Assembly: GCF_900105905.1 (NCBI RefSeq)
Contig: NZ_FNSV01000005.1
Coordinates: 6,696,001 to 6,760,000 of the forward strand
Reading direction: 5' to 3'
Source: Rhodococcus koreensis
GTDB taxonomy: Bacteria > Actinomycetota > Actinomycetes > Mycobacteriales > Mycobacteriaceae
DNA length: 64,000 bases
The position numbers and the translations under genes are program-made. A model generated the notes under the pieces. That model ran no database searches and was not told the origin of the DNA. It was given only the letters and a program-made list of their open reading frames with translations. Positions 1 to 8,431 of this stretch are shown here, one piece after another (the stretch's first letter is position 1; every line of letters begins with the position of its first letter).

Positions 1-9
1 GAAGGTCAC
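1..9 (-). CDS. gcoB: Start of gcoB, guaiacol demethylase reductase (cut by window edge)
   Basis: Only three codons are visible, GTG-ACC-TTC (Met-Thr-Phe), two bases after the gcoA stop codon. Known GcoB reductases (ferredoxin-FAD-NADH type, partner of the GcoA P450) begin Met-Thr-Phe and follow gcoA directly. The call therefore rests on gene order plus three residues; the rest of the gene is outside the window. Confidence 0.5.
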
Positions 10-11
10 GG

Positions 12-1223
12 CTACACCTCCCACGTGGTCCGCAGAGCGGTCGGACCGCGGAAACCCCAGCCCCAGAACTCGACGTCTGCGCCGGCGTCGCGTTCGAGGT
101 TCGGGATCGCCTCGAACAGCTCCTCCAGGCCGATCCGGCACACGTGGTTGGCGAAGTAGATGCCCGCACACGCATGGTTGCCGGAACCGAACGCCAGGTG
201 GGGGAGCGGGGGACGCGTCATGTCGTAGTCGGTGGGGGCGTCGTAGACGGCGGTGTCGTGGTTGGCCGAACCGTAGGACAGCAGCACCACGGATCCCTCG
301 GGAAGGAACACGTCCCCCAGCGTGACGTCCCGGGTGCTGATGCGGGCGGTGGCCGACCAGATCGGGGAGGTCCAGCGCATTCCCTCGGAGATCGCCCGCG
401 GAATCAGCGCCGGCTCGTCGACGACGGCCTCCAGCTGCTCGGGGCGGGTGAACAGACCCACGAGCGTCGACGCCATGCCGTGGCCGGGCTCCTGCATCGC
501 GCCCAGCAGGTAGACGAACAGGGTGGGGTAGATGTACTCGCGGTCGCGGACCTGCCCCTCGGGCATGCCGTCGTGCAACCAGTGCGAGATGGCGCTGTCG
601 TCGGGGTCGACGGTCCACTTGTCGATGAGCGGATCGACGACGGCCCGGATCTCGGCCTTCGCCTCGTCGCCCTGCACGAAGCCCTCCGGGTTCGTGAATT
701 CTCCGTTCGCGTCCACGCCCGCGTTGGTGAAGGAGTTCGACAACCGGTGGAACCAGTCGCGCAACGTGTCCGAGCTGACGTCGTTCAGACCCAGCAGATC
801 ACCGAGTGCGCGCACACTGACCGGCTCGCAGTACTGCGACACCAGATCGGCGGTGCCGTCGTTCTCGAACTGCTCCACGTAGCGCCGCGCGATGGGCCGG
901 ACGAGCCCGTCGACCCACCGATCCACCTCCGACGGTTGCAGCGCCGGGTCGACCATCGACCGCAGGTCACGGTGGATTTCACCGTTGACTCCGATCACCG
1001 CCGGGTGGCCGAACGTGCGTCCGCCGGCCTTCGTGATGATCCCCTCGAAGTCGGGGCTGTTGGCGATGGTGCGGCACAGGTCGGCGGTGGTCGCGACGAA
1101 CGACCCGAGAACCGGAATGTACGCCAGGGGCGCCTCGGCGCGCAGCCGTTCGTAGACCGGGTACGGGTTGCGCTCGAGCTCCGTCATCGTGATCTCGTCG
1201 ATCCAGGACAGCGTGGCGGTCAT
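12..1223 (-). CDS. gcoA: Cytochrome P450 GcoA-type aromatic O-demethylase (CYP255A family)
   Basis: This 403-residue cytosolic P450 closely resembles GcoA, which removes the O-methyl group of guaiacol to give catechol and formaldehyde. The haem-ligand motif FGSGNHACAG ends near residue 354, with the cysteine at about 352. The I-helix reads AMQEPGHG instead of the common AGxxT, as in GcoA, and the C-terminal EFWGWGFRGP segment is also GcoA-like. The ATG at 1223 is preferred over an upstream in-frame start because GAGGAG lies 7-8 bases before it. gcoB appears to follow immediately, and an AraC-type regulator is divergent. The product catechol feeds the cat genes 9 kb away. Substrate range (guaiacol, guaethol, alkylguaiacols) cannot be read from sequence. 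Confidence 0.9.
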   Translation of the reverse strand: MTATLSWIDEITMTELERNPYPVYERLRAEAPLAYIPVLGSFVATTADLCRTIANSPDFEGIITKAGGRTFGHPAVIGVNGEIHRDLRSMVDPALQPSEVDRWVDGLVRPIARRYVEQFENDGTADLVSQYCEPVSVRALGDLLGLNDVSSDTLRDWFHRLSNSFTNAGVDANGEFTNPEGFVQGDEAKAEIRAVVDPLIDKWTVDPDDSAISHWLHDGMPEGQVRDREYIYPTLFVYLLGAMQEPGHGMASTLVGLFTRPEQLEAVVDEPALIPRAISEGMRWTSPIWSATARISTRDVTLGDVFLPEGSVVLLSYGSANHDTAVYDAPTDYDMTRPPLPHLAFGSGNHACAGIYFANHVCRIGLEELFEAIPNLERDAGADVEFWGWGFRGPTALRTTWEV

Positions 1224-1300
1224 GTCAATTCTCCTCTTCGGAAACAACTTTCGCGGCCGTGGCGGCGTGGGGAGAACGTATTGCGCAGGTCGGCGGGTCG

Positions 1301-1337
1301 TCTAGCCACTCTGCGCGGGGTCTGGACGATGTGCGCG
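1301..1337. promoter_or_regulatory. Direct repeats between gcoA and its AraC-type regulator
   Basis: Two copies of TCTnGnCnnnnTGCGCG start at 1301 and 1321, exactly 20 bases apart. The first contains CCACTCTGCGCGG (1306-1318), which nearly matches the repeats in the pheA2-pheR gap. A third TGCGCA core lies at 1282-1287. Tandem half-sites two helical turns apart are typical of AraC-family operators. The assignment is inferred. Confidence 0.5.
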
Positions 1338-1428
1338 ACAAGTTGTGATCGGCATCTCAGTTATCCTCGACCCGGAGTCCCGGCGCAGCTTCAATTGGTC
1401 GGAATCGATTCTTCAGCGAGGCAGGTGC

Positions 1429-2376
1429 ATGACGATGGCATCGACGATCACCGAGACCCGGGACTGGGATGCGGCGTCGAGAGCGGTGGCCGGTGCGTAC
1501 TTTCCCCATACGCTGACCGACCTGTCGTCGGGCGGTGCGATGACCTTGTCGATGCGGACCGTCGACTTCGGTCCCGTCACGCTCGGCAGGTTGGGCTGGG
1601 GCGCGGACGTGTCGATTGAATGTGACTACCCGGGTGCGTACGAGGTCAACATCCCGCTGTCCGGTTCGCTGGAGTCCCGTTCGCCGGGAGGCACGGTGGT
1701 GTCGCGGCCGGGGCAGGCCACCGTCTTCCGGGCGGACGAGCCGACCCTGATCACCCGGTGGAGCGGCGACTGCTCGGTGCTCGGCGTCAAATTCGACGGC
1801 GACTTCCTCGAACAGGAGGCCGACCGGATCCTCGGTTCCGAGCTGCGGACCGGGCTGCGCCTGCCCGCACAGCTGGATCTCACCGGTGCGGCCGAAAACA
1901 GCTGGTTCCGTCTGGTGCGCTCACTGACCGCGCAACTGCGGGAGCCGGCCGACCTTCTCGCGAACCCGGTGGTCGGCCCGCAACTCGCCGGCGCGATCAC
2001 GTCGGCGTTCATCCTCGCCGTCACCCCCGACGAGGAGGCCCACCCCAGCGCCCCGCGACCGCGGATCGTCAAACGGGTCCTCGACGGACTTCACGACGAT
2101 CCGGCAAGGGCGTGGACCGCGGCCGACATGGCCGAGTTGGCGGGCACCAGTGTCCGCCGCCTGCAGGAAGGGTTCCGCCAGTACGTCGGGCGCAGCCCCT
2201 CCGAATGCCTCCTCGACATCCGGCTGAGCCGCGCTCACGAAGACTTGAAGGCGCTGGGTTCGAGTGTCACCGTCTCCGAAGTCGCTGCCCGATGGGGTTT
2301 CACGCACGCGGGCCGGTTCTCCGCCGCGTACCGCCGTAGGTACGGCAAATCCCCGTCAGAGCTCGTTCGCTTCTGA
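1429..2376 (+). CDS. AraC-family regulator, probable gcoAB activator
   Basis: This 315-residue protein has an N-terminal AraC-like ligand-binding domain (about residues 10-190) and a C-terminal double helix-turn-helix (about 210-312) containing WTAADMAELAGTSVRRLQEGF and the GFTHAGRFSAAYRRRYG signature. The ATG at 1429 was chosen because GAGG sits 7 bases upstream and the N-terminus then matches its paralogue at 4766; a GTG at 1345 is also in frame. It is divergent from gcoA across tandem repeats, so it probably senses guaiacol or a similar aromatic compound and activates gcoAB. The paralogy with the phenol regulator suggests duplication. Confidence 0.8.
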   Translation: MTMASTITETRDWDAASRAVAGAYFPHTLTDLSSGGAMTLSMRTVDFGPVTLGRLGWGADVSIECDYPGAYEVNIPLSGSLESRSPGGTVVSRPGQATVFRADEPTLITRWSGDCSVLGVKFDGDFLEQEADRILGSELRTGLRLPAQLDLTGAAENSWFRLVRSLTAQLREPADLLANPVVGPQLAGAITSAFILAVTPDEEAHPSAPRPRIVKRVLDGLHDDPARAWTAADMAELAGTSVRRLQEGFRQYVGRSPSECLLDIRLSRAHEDLKALGSSVTVSEVAARWGFTHAGRFSAAYRRRYGKSPSELVRF

Positions 2377-2398
2377 CGGGGAGTGCGCGTGTGTGGGG

Positions 2399-4015
2399 CT
2401 ACTTGTTGCCGAAGTACGAGACGTCGTCGTTGCCGATGAGGTCGGGCACCGTCCAGCCGTCGAGGTCGTACTCGGCCAGGCACTGCTCGGCGAGTCCCTT
2501 CATGGAGGCGACGTCGCCGCGGTTCTCGGCGGCGAACAGCAGCTCGGCCTTGACGTTTTCGTGGTTGCCGGAGTAGTTGCGCTCGTAGAGTTCGTGGCGG
2601 CCACCGAATTCGCTGCCGATCGAATCCCACAGGGCCTTCATGATCTTGACGCGTTCGACGGCGGTCATGCCGTCGGAGCCGCGAACGTACTTGTCGAGGT
2701 ACGGGCGGACGTCGGGGCTCTTGAAGTCGCGTGCGCTCGAGGGGAGGTAGATCAGGCCGGACGCGACGTCCTGCTCGATGATCTCCTTGATCCGCGGGTA
2801 GCCCTGGATCATGAACATGCGGTACGTGAGGCCGTACTCGAGCTTGGGGATGACGGTGTCGCCGATCCACGGCTCGGGGTTGCGTGCCATCGATTCGGTG
2901 AGTGACCAGAACAGGTTTCGCCAGCCGATGACTTCGCCGACGCGGGTCTGCACACCGCGGAATCCGCCGGCGCCGGTGGCGTCGAGGGCCTTCATCAGCA
3001 TGCCGGCGATGAAGTCGAGCTTCACCGCGAGACGCGTGCAGCCCTGGAACGTGAAGCGGGGCAGGAACCCGGACTGCGGGAAGAAGCCGTTGATCTTGTC
3101 GACGTCGCCGTACATGAAGACGTTCTCCCACGGCACGAGCACCTTGTCGAAGATGAAGATGGTGTCGTTCTCGTCCATCCGGCTCGACAGCGGGTAGTCG
3201 AACGGGGAGCCCATCACGGCCGCGTTCTGGGTGAACGAGGACCGGCAGATCAGCTTCACGCCCGGCGCGTCCATCGGGACGGTGCAGATGAGCGCGAATT
3301 CCTTCTTCTTGATCGGCAGCCCGTAGTGGGCGATGAAGTTGTAGTTGGTGATGGCGGACCCGGTGGCCACGACCTTCGCGCCGGAGACGATGAGGCCGGC
3401 GTCGGTCTCCTTCTCCACCTTCATGAACACGTCACCGACCTCGTCCGGCGGGAGCTGCCGGTCGACGGGCGGGTTGATGATGGCGTGGTTCCAGTACAGG
3501 ACCTTTTCCTGCGATTCCTTGTACCAGCGCTCGGCGTTGTCCTGGAACGGCGAATACAGCTCCTTGTTCGCGTGCAGGGTACCGAGGAAGGAGGCCTTGT
3601 AGTCGGGGGAGCGACCCATCCAGCCGTACGTCATCCGCGCCCAGGTGGCGATGGCGTCGCGTTCCTTCAGCAGGTCGTCCGAGGAGGTGGGGGCCTTGAA
3701 GAACGGCATCGTGACGCCGCCGTTGCCGGTGTCGGTGGACGTGGTGACCTTGTCGACGTGCTCACCGGTGTGCATCGAGTCGTAGAGACGCGCGGTCATC
3801 CGGATCGGGTTCCGGAACGCCGGGTGCGTCGTGACGTCCTCGACGCGCTCGCCGTGCAGCCAGATCTCGCGGTCGTCCTTGAGGGACTCGATGTACTCGT
3901 CACCGGTCATCGGGCGGGTGGCGAAGTTCGCGGTGCGGTTGGCTTCACAGTCCGCGGCAGGGTTGACCTTCGTCGGGTCGAGCGTGGTCTCGGGAGCGCT
4001 TTCGGTGGTGGTCAT
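2399..4015 (-). CDS. pheA1: Phenol 2-monooxygenase, oxygenase component
   Basis: This 538-residue protein belongs to the HpaB/PheA1 family of FADH2-dependent aromatic hydroxylases, which use reduced flavin from a separate reductase to ortho-hydroxylate phenol to catechol. The length is normal for the family. An AAAGGA site precedes the ATG at 4015. The gene follows pheA2 by 24 bases in one transcript, divergent from the AraC regulator PheR. A 4-hydroxyphenylacetate 3-hydroxylase is the main alternative, but the pheA2 partner, PheR-like regulator and nearby cat genes favour phenol or alkylphenols. Confidence 0.85.
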   Translation of the reverse strand: MTTTESAPETTLDPTKVNPAADCEANRTANFATRPMTGDEYIESLKDDREIWLHGERVEDVTTHPAFRNPIRMTARLYDSMHTGEHVDKVTTSTDTGNGGVTMPFFKAPTSSDDLLKERDAIATWARMTYGWMGRSPDYKASFLGTLHANKELYSPFQDNAERWYKESQEKVLYWNHAIINPPVDRQLPPDEVGDVFMKVEKETDAGLIVSGAKVVATGSAITNYNFIAHYGLPIKKKEFALICTVPMDAPGVKLICRSSFTQNAAVMGSPFDYPLSSRMDENDTIFIFDKVLVPWENVFMYGDVDKINGFFPQSGFLPRFTFQGCTRLAVKLDFIAGMLMKALDATGAGGFRGVQTRVGEVIGWRNLFWSLTESMARNPEPWIGDTVIPKLEYGLTYRMFMIQGYPRIKEIIEQDVASGLIYLPSSARDFKSPDVRPYLDKYVRGSDGMTAVERVKIMKALWDSIGSEFGGRHELYERNYSGNHENVKAELLFAAENRGDVASMKGLAEQCLAEYDLDGWTVPDLIGNDDVSYFGNK

Positions 4016-4039
4016 GGTGGGTCCTTTCGGATTCGGCGG

Positions 4040-4600
4040 TCAGTGGACGGGCTGAAGGTGGAAGGGGGCGAAGGAGGTGGTGGAGTCGAACCATCCGCTG
4101 TTCGGATCGTCCATCGATCCGTTCCACGCGGCCGACGCCGACGGGGAACCGAGGTCGTGGAACGTGCTCCGGTAGAACAGCAGTGGATCCTTGCCGCTCG
4201 ATTCGGCGGCCACGATTTCACCGATGAAGATGATGTGGTCGCCGCCGTCGTACTCCGCCCACGGTTCGCAGGACAGCGTGGCGGCGGCGCCGCAGAGGAC
4301 GGGGGCGGTCGGTCCGTCGGCCCACACGGGTTCGGGGTTCTGCGGGCGTCCGGCGAAATGCATCGCGGTGTCCACCTGGTCCGCGGCGAGGATGTTGACG
4401 GCGAACGGCGACTTGCTCAAGTAGTTGCAGGCCTTCGACTTTCGGGTCAGGGTGATCTGGCACAGCCTCGGCTCGATCGAGACGGCGGTGAAGGCGGTGA
4501 CCGTCGCTCCGTGCGGCAGACCGTCGGAGTTGGCGCACGTGATGACCGTGACTCCGCTGGCAAACTGCCCGAAAATGTTCCGGAGTTCGCGCTGCTCCAT
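4040..4600 (-). CDS. pheA2: Flavin reductase component of phenol hydroxylase
   Basis: The 186-residue protein is of the HpaC/PheA2 flavin reductase family (FMN-binding split barrel) and reduces FAD with NADH for PheA1. Family features include FGQFASGVTVITC near the N-terminus, followed by the GATVTAF and KACNYL segments. The ATG at 4600 has a strong GGAGG site. It is the first gene of the pheA2-pheA1 transcript. The C-terminal extension after about residue 160 (NSGWFDSTTSFAPFHLQPVH) is somewhat longer than the minimal reductase domain. Confidence 0.87.
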   Translation of the reverse strand: MEQRELRNIFGQFASGVTVITCANSDGLPHGATVTAFTAVSIEPRLCQITLTRKSKACNYLSKSPFAVNILAADQVDTAMHFAGRPQNPEPVWADGPTAPVLCGAAATLSCEPWAEYDGGDHIIFIGEIVAAESSGKDPLLFYRSTFHDLGSPSASAAWNGSMDDPNSGWFDSTTSFAPFHLQPVH

Positions 4601-4672
4601 TTCGGAGCCTCCCTTCCTGTCCGGGGCGCTGTTGAGGTACGGAGAAACGTACGACCGCGGGAACGGGGCGTC

Positions 4673-4710
4673 GATCCGCTGAGCGCGGAGGTGATCCGCT
4701 TTGCGCGGCG
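4673..4710. promoter_or_regulatory. Tandem operator between pheA2 and pheR
   Basis: The half-site GATCCGCTnnGCGCGGnG occurs twice, at 4673-4690 and 4693-4710, exactly 20 bases apart on the same strand. This fits an AraC-type dimer such as PheR. The core CCGCTTTGCGCGG (4696-4708) matches the site beside gcoA. A TGTGCGCG element follows at 4744-4751, just before the pheR start. Confidence 0.6.
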
Positions 4711-4765
4711 AGTTGAGGCGGGGGCCTCGATTGCATTGCGAAGTGTGCGCGGTCACACTGGTGCC

Positions 4766-5704
4766 ATGTCGGCCACGTCGAAGATTTCCCGCCCCGAGGA
4801 CTGGGACGAGGCGTCGCACGTCGTGTCGGACGTGTACTTTCCGCACACCCTCACGCCGCTGAGCAGGTCGAAGGCCACCAATACGGTCGCGGAGGCCGTG
4901 GAGTTGGGCCCGGTGAAGATCACGCACATCGGCTGGGGTGCGGATGTGTCGATCCGGTCCGACCACCCCGGCGCGTACGCCGTCAACGTCCCGCTGTCGG
5001 GGCACCTCGAGTCGGTGACCGGCAGGAACGAGGTGCTGTCGGCGCCGGGTTCCGGGACGATCTGCCCGCCCGACACGTCGACGCTCATCACCAACTGGAG
5101 CGAGGAGTGCTCGATCATCGGGGTCCGCGTCGACCGAGACCACCTGCACCGGGAAATGTCGCGGATCCTGGCCCGGCCCGACATCCAGCTACCCCCGCAG
5201 ATCGACGTGACCACCGAGAACGGCGCGAGTTGGCTCGCTCTGGTGCGGTCGTTGCTGAAGCAGATGCTGGAGTCGGACGGGGTGCTGAACAACGCGCTCG
5301 TCGCGGAGCAGTTGTCGGGGGCGGTCACCACCGCGCTGGTGCTCGCCGCGGTCCCGGACGACGGGGCCGGGGTGGGATGCGCGCGTCCGCGGATCGTGAA
5401 GCGGGTGGTCGACGAGATCCACGCCGACCCGTCCCGCGCCTGGACGGCGGCCGACATGGCCGAGGTCGCCGGGGTCAGCGTGCGCCGGTTGCAGGAGGGG
5501 TTCCGCGACTATGTCGGGGTGAGCCCCCGCGACTACCTGCTGGACGTGCGACTCGAACGCGTCCACGACGACCTGCTGCGCGCGAACGGTGCACAGACGG
5601 TCGCCGAAGTCGCGATGCGGTGGGGTTTCACCCACACCGGCCGGTTCGCGGCGGCGTACCGCCGCAAGTACGGTGTGGCGCCCTCGGAGGCGCTCCGGGG
5701 TTGA
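4766..5704 (+). CDS. pheR: AraC-family regulator of phenol hydroxylase
   Basis: The 312-residue protein has the same layout as the regulator at 1429: an N-terminal sensing domain with GWGADVSIRSDHPGAY and a C-terminal AraC HTH with WTAADMAEVAGVSVRRLQEGF. Much of the HTH region is identical in the two proteins. It is divergent from pheA2-pheA1 across tandem 20-bp-spaced repeats. It probably activates them in response to phenol. The ATG at 4766 is the first in-frame ATG giving the family N-terminus; no strong ribosome site is visible. Confidence 0.82.
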   Translation: MSATSKISRPEDWDEASHVVSDVYFPHTLTPLSRSKATNTVAEAVELGPVKITHIGWGADVSIRSDHPGAYAVNVPLSGHLESVTGRNEVLSAPGSGTICPPDTSTLITNWSEECSIIGVRVDRDHLHREMSRILARPDIQLPPQIDVTTENGASWLALVRSLLKQMLESDGVLNNALVAEQLSGAVTTALVLAAVPDDGAGVGCARPRIVKRVVDEIHADPSRAWTAADMAEVAGVSVRRLQEGFRDYVGVSPRDYLLDVRLERVHDDLLRANGAQTVAEVAMRWGFTHTGRFAAAYRRKYGVAPSEALRG

Positions 5705-5714
5705 CGGCCCGGGC

Positions 5715-7199
5715 TCAGTCGACGTAGGAGAAGATGGTCGCCATGCCCGCGGCGAGGTGATAGTCGTTGTGGCAGTGTGTGATCCACTGACCTGGATTGG
5801 TCGTGTCGATGTCGGCGGCGACGGTCTGGCCGGGGAGCACGATCACGGTGTCCTTCCGCGGTCCGGAGCCGTCCATCCGGGCCACCGCGAACGTGTGCCC
5901 GTGCAGGTGCATGGGATGCCACATCATCGTCTTGTTCGTGTAGACCAGCCGTACCCGCTGATCCGAGTGCACCGTCAGGGGTGTGTGGTCGGGATACGCC
6001 TGGCCGTTCACGGTCCACGAGTAGGCATTCATGTCGCCGCCGAGCGACGCCTCCAGGGTGACGGCCGGGTCGAGAACCGGTAGCCGCGCGGCCTCGGTGG
6101 CCTGCAGGTCGGCCACGGTGAGCGGCGGTGCCGTGAGTTCGGCGGGCATCACAGTGGGGGCGGGTGCCGCGCCGCCCCCGGTGCGGACCACCGCGAATCC
6201 CTGCGCCCCCTTCCCCTCGGCGACCGCGACCAGCGGGAACACCCCGTCCTGCAGGGTGACGACGGCGTCGTACCGCTCGCCCATGCCGATCAGCACCGAA
6301 TCGGTGTCGACCGGTTCGACGGGGAAACCGTCCGTGTCCGTGACGGTCAGCCGGTGGCCACCCAGCGCGACCCGGAACGCCGTGTCGTCGCCGGCGTTGA
6401 TCAGCCGGATGCGGGCGCGTTGCCCCGCTCGGGCGGTGAAGACCACCGGGTCGGCGGGAGTTCTGCCGTTCACGAGATACACCGGATACCGGACGTCGCC
6501 GGCGTCGCCGCCGAGCGCGGCCGACGTCATATCGGGCATGGACGCCATCCGCCCGCCCCGCAGCTCGTCGAAGACCTGCGTCGGCGTGCGATCGGTCAGC
6601 CAGTCGGACAGCACGACGACGAACTCGGCGTCGTAGTTCGCGGGTGCTGCGGGGTCGTCGACGATCAGCGCCCCGTACAGCCCGCGGCCGCGCTGGAGAT
6701 CGCCGTGCGTGTGATACCAGTACGTTCCCGGGTCGGGCGGGATGAAGTCGTAGACGAACTCGTCCCCCGCCGGGATCGGGGCCTGCGTGACGTCCGGGAC
6801 CCCGTCCATGTCGTTGCGGATGGCCAGCCCGTGCCAGTGCACGGTCGTGGGGTCCGGGAGCTGGTTGCGACACCGCACCTGGACCCGGTCGCCGACGTTC
6901 GCGCGCACGACCGGGCCCGGCAGTTGCGTGTTGTACAGCCACGCCGCGGTGCGCGTACCTGCGAGGTCGACGTCGGACTGCGCCGCGGTCAGTTCGTAGG
7001 CGACCGGACGGCCGCCGGGGAACCGCCGCGACTCGGCCTCGGCGAACGTCCGCACCTGCGGCGAATCCGGTCCGATCGCCGCCTCGGTGTTCTCGTTGCG
7101 GGCGCAGGCCGCGGTGAGTCCGAGCAGCGCGGCTCCCGCGCCCCATTGCAGCACGTGCCGCCGGGACAACTGCACGTCGAGTGGACGGTCGCCGGGCAT
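5715..7199 (-). CDS. Tat-exported multicopper oxidase
   Basis: This 494-residue cuproenzyme of the laccase/bilirubin oxidase type couples substrate oxidation to reduction of O2 to water. All four copper motifs are present: HWHG (121-124), HTH (163-165), HPMHLHGH (428-435) and HCHNDYHLAAGM (475-486), the last including the type 1 copper cysteine, histidine and axial methionine. The N-terminus has a twin-arginine motif SRRHVLQ (12-18) and a lipobox-like LTAAC with cysteine at 32, so it is likely a Tat-exported lipoprotein. AAGGAG precedes the ATG at 7199. Its stop lies 11 bases from the convergent pheR stop. Substrate is unknown; phenolics, bilirubin or metal ions are possible. Confidence 0.9.
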   Translation of the reverse strand: MPGDRPLDVQLSRRHVLQWGAGAALLGLTAACARNENTEAAIGPDSPQVRTFAEAESRRFPGGRPVAYELTAAQSDVDLAGTRTAAWLYNTQLPGPVVRANVGDRVQVRCRNQLPDPTTVHWHGLAIRNDMDGVPDVTQAPIPAGDEFVYDFIPPDPGTYWYHTHGDLQRGRGLYGALIVDDPAAPANYDAEFVVVLSDWLTDRTPTQVFDELRGGRMASMPDMTSAALGGDAGDVRYPVYLVNGRTPADPVVFTARAGQRARIRLINAGDDTAFRVALGGHRLTVTDTDGFPVEPVDTDSVLIGMGERYDAVVTLQDGVFPLVAVAEGKGAQGFAVVRTGGGAAPAPTVMPAELTAPPLTVADLQATEAARLPVLDPAVTLEASLGGDMNAYSWTVNGQAYPDHTPLTVHSDQRVRLVYTNKTMMWHPMHLHGHTFAVARMDGSGPRKDTVIVLPGQTVAADIDTTNPGQWITHCHNDYHLAAGMATIFSYVD

Positions 7200-7250
7200 C
7201 CCCCGCTCCTTCCGCGGGTAGACCATTTCCCGTGACGCTACCCGGGTGGG

Positions 7251-8198
7251 TTACGCGAGGGCGCCGATTCGCGCCCGGTCGCGGAGGGCGATGAGTTCGC
7301 GGGCGTGCGCCTCCAGCTTGCGATCCTCGTCGGACTGCGGAACCCACTGCCGCGCAGCCGTGGTCGCGCCGTCGTCGTCGACAGCGGCGACGACGGTGAG
7401 GCAGTGGGTGGTGAGGTTCATTTCCCGGGTGCGCGGGTCGCCCGATCGCACGTGCACCGAGATGTGCATGGTCTGCGCGCCCGTGTGCAGCAGGCGGGCG
7501 TCGACCTCGACGACGTGCCCGATCTGGATCGGGCGGTAGAACCGGACACCGCCGGCGTACACGGACACGCACGGGGTGCCGTTCCACGACGTGCCGCACA
7601 GGTAGGCGGCCTCGTCGATCCAGCGCATCACGGTCCCGCCGTGCGTTTTGCCGCCCCAGTTGACGTCGGTGGGCGCGGCCAGGAAGCGGGTCAGCGATTC
7701 CGGTGCGGTGCCCGCGTCGGTGTAGCTCTGCTTGCTCATCGCCTCTTCGATGTCGGCCCGCAGGCCGATGCGCATGACGGCCTCCTCGGACTCGGCGTGG
7801 TCGGCGGCGGTGACGGGCTTCCACGGCGGCACGGTCGTCGGCTTTCCGGAGTCGTCGACGGCCACGAAGATGATCAGGCAGTTGCTGGCCTCGGTGAACT
7901 GGCCGGTCCGAGGGTCGGCGGACGAGACCGTGCACTGGATGTGCATGCTGGAGCGCCCGGTGTGGACGAGGCGCGCTTCGACCTCCACGAGATGTCCGGA
8001 CTCGATGGACCGGGTGAATTTGATGTTTCCGACGTACGCGGTGACGCAGTAACTCCCGCTCCAGCCGACCGCGCAGGCGTACGCGGCCTTGTCGATCCAT
8101 TCGAGGATGCGGCCGCCCTGGACTGCACCTCCGAGTGTCGCGACCTCGGTGGGTGCGGCGAGGAAGCGGAGGGTGATGCTGCGGGGAGGGGTGGTCAT
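7251..8198 (-). CDS. Double-hotdog acyl-CoA thioesterase
   Basis: The 315-residue protein contains two tandem hotdog thioesterase domains (about residues 5-135 and 170-300), each with a GG(K/R)xxxWID(E/K)AAY helix start and an HVVEVDARLLHTG-like strand. This is the ACOT7/BFIT arrangement, which hydrolyses acyl-CoA to free acid and CoA. The ATG at 8198 has GAGGAA eight bases upstream. It may be co-transcribed ahead of the multicopper oxidase, whose start lies 52 bases further on. Its physiological acyl group is unknown; a link to the surrounding aromatic genes is only positional. Confidence 0.82.
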   Translation of the reverse strand: MTTPPRSITLRFLAAPTEVATLGGAVQGGRILEWIDKAAYACAVGWSGSYCVTAYVGNIKFTRSIESGHLVEVEARLVHTGRSSMHIQCTVSSADPRTGQFTEASNCLIIFVAVDDSGKPTTVPPWKPVTAADHAESEEAVMRIGLRADIEEAMSKQSYTDAGTAPESLTRFLAAPTDVNWGGKTHGGTVMRWIDEAAYLCGTSWNGTPCVSVYAGGVRFYRPIQIGHVVEVDARLLHTGAQTMHISVHVRSGDPRTREMNLTTHCLTVVAAVDDDGATTAARQWVPQSDEDRKLEAHARELIALRDRARIGALA

Positions 8199-8339
8199 CG
8201 ATGTGTTCCTCGGGTGTTCGACGTGGCCGGCGCGAGGGCGCGCACCGGGCGACGGCGAAACGTCGTTGTCCGCCGGTGGCCGGGAAATTATCCCACAGTT
8301 GCCCCGTACCGACCCGTTCGCGATGTGAACGGAGCGCAG

Positions 8340-8409
8340 TTGACGAACGCCTGTGACTGCGCGCACACTCGACCACGACCGCACAGCGTTCCCTGTGTAC
8401 GCACAGCGT
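8340..8409 (+). promoter_or_regulatory. catA-like promoter/operator before the dioxygenase-like gene
   Basis: TTGACG at 8340-8345 is followed 12 bases from its start by TGTGACTGCGCGCACA (8352-8367). Two GCACAGCGT boxes then come 20 bases apart: GACCGCACAGCGT at 8377-8389 and GTACGCACAGCGT at 8397-8409. The same elements with nearly the same spacing precede catA at 9800-9868. The conserved architecture indicates shared control, probably by CatR. Confidence 0.65.
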
Positions 8410-8431
8410 GCACGAGTGATCGGATCAGGTG

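Noticed and set aside
3326..5704. A 792-codon plus-strand extension of the PheR frame
   Set aside because: The part before 4766 lies antisense to pheA1 and pheA2. The paralogue at 1429 and the family length show that the protein begins at about 4766.
5533..8376. A 947-codon open frame on the minus strand over the multicopper oxidase and thioesterase region
   Set aside because: It is a shifted frame over two well-supported genes, rich in Arg, Pro and Gly, with no recognisable domain. Long false frames are expected at this base composition.
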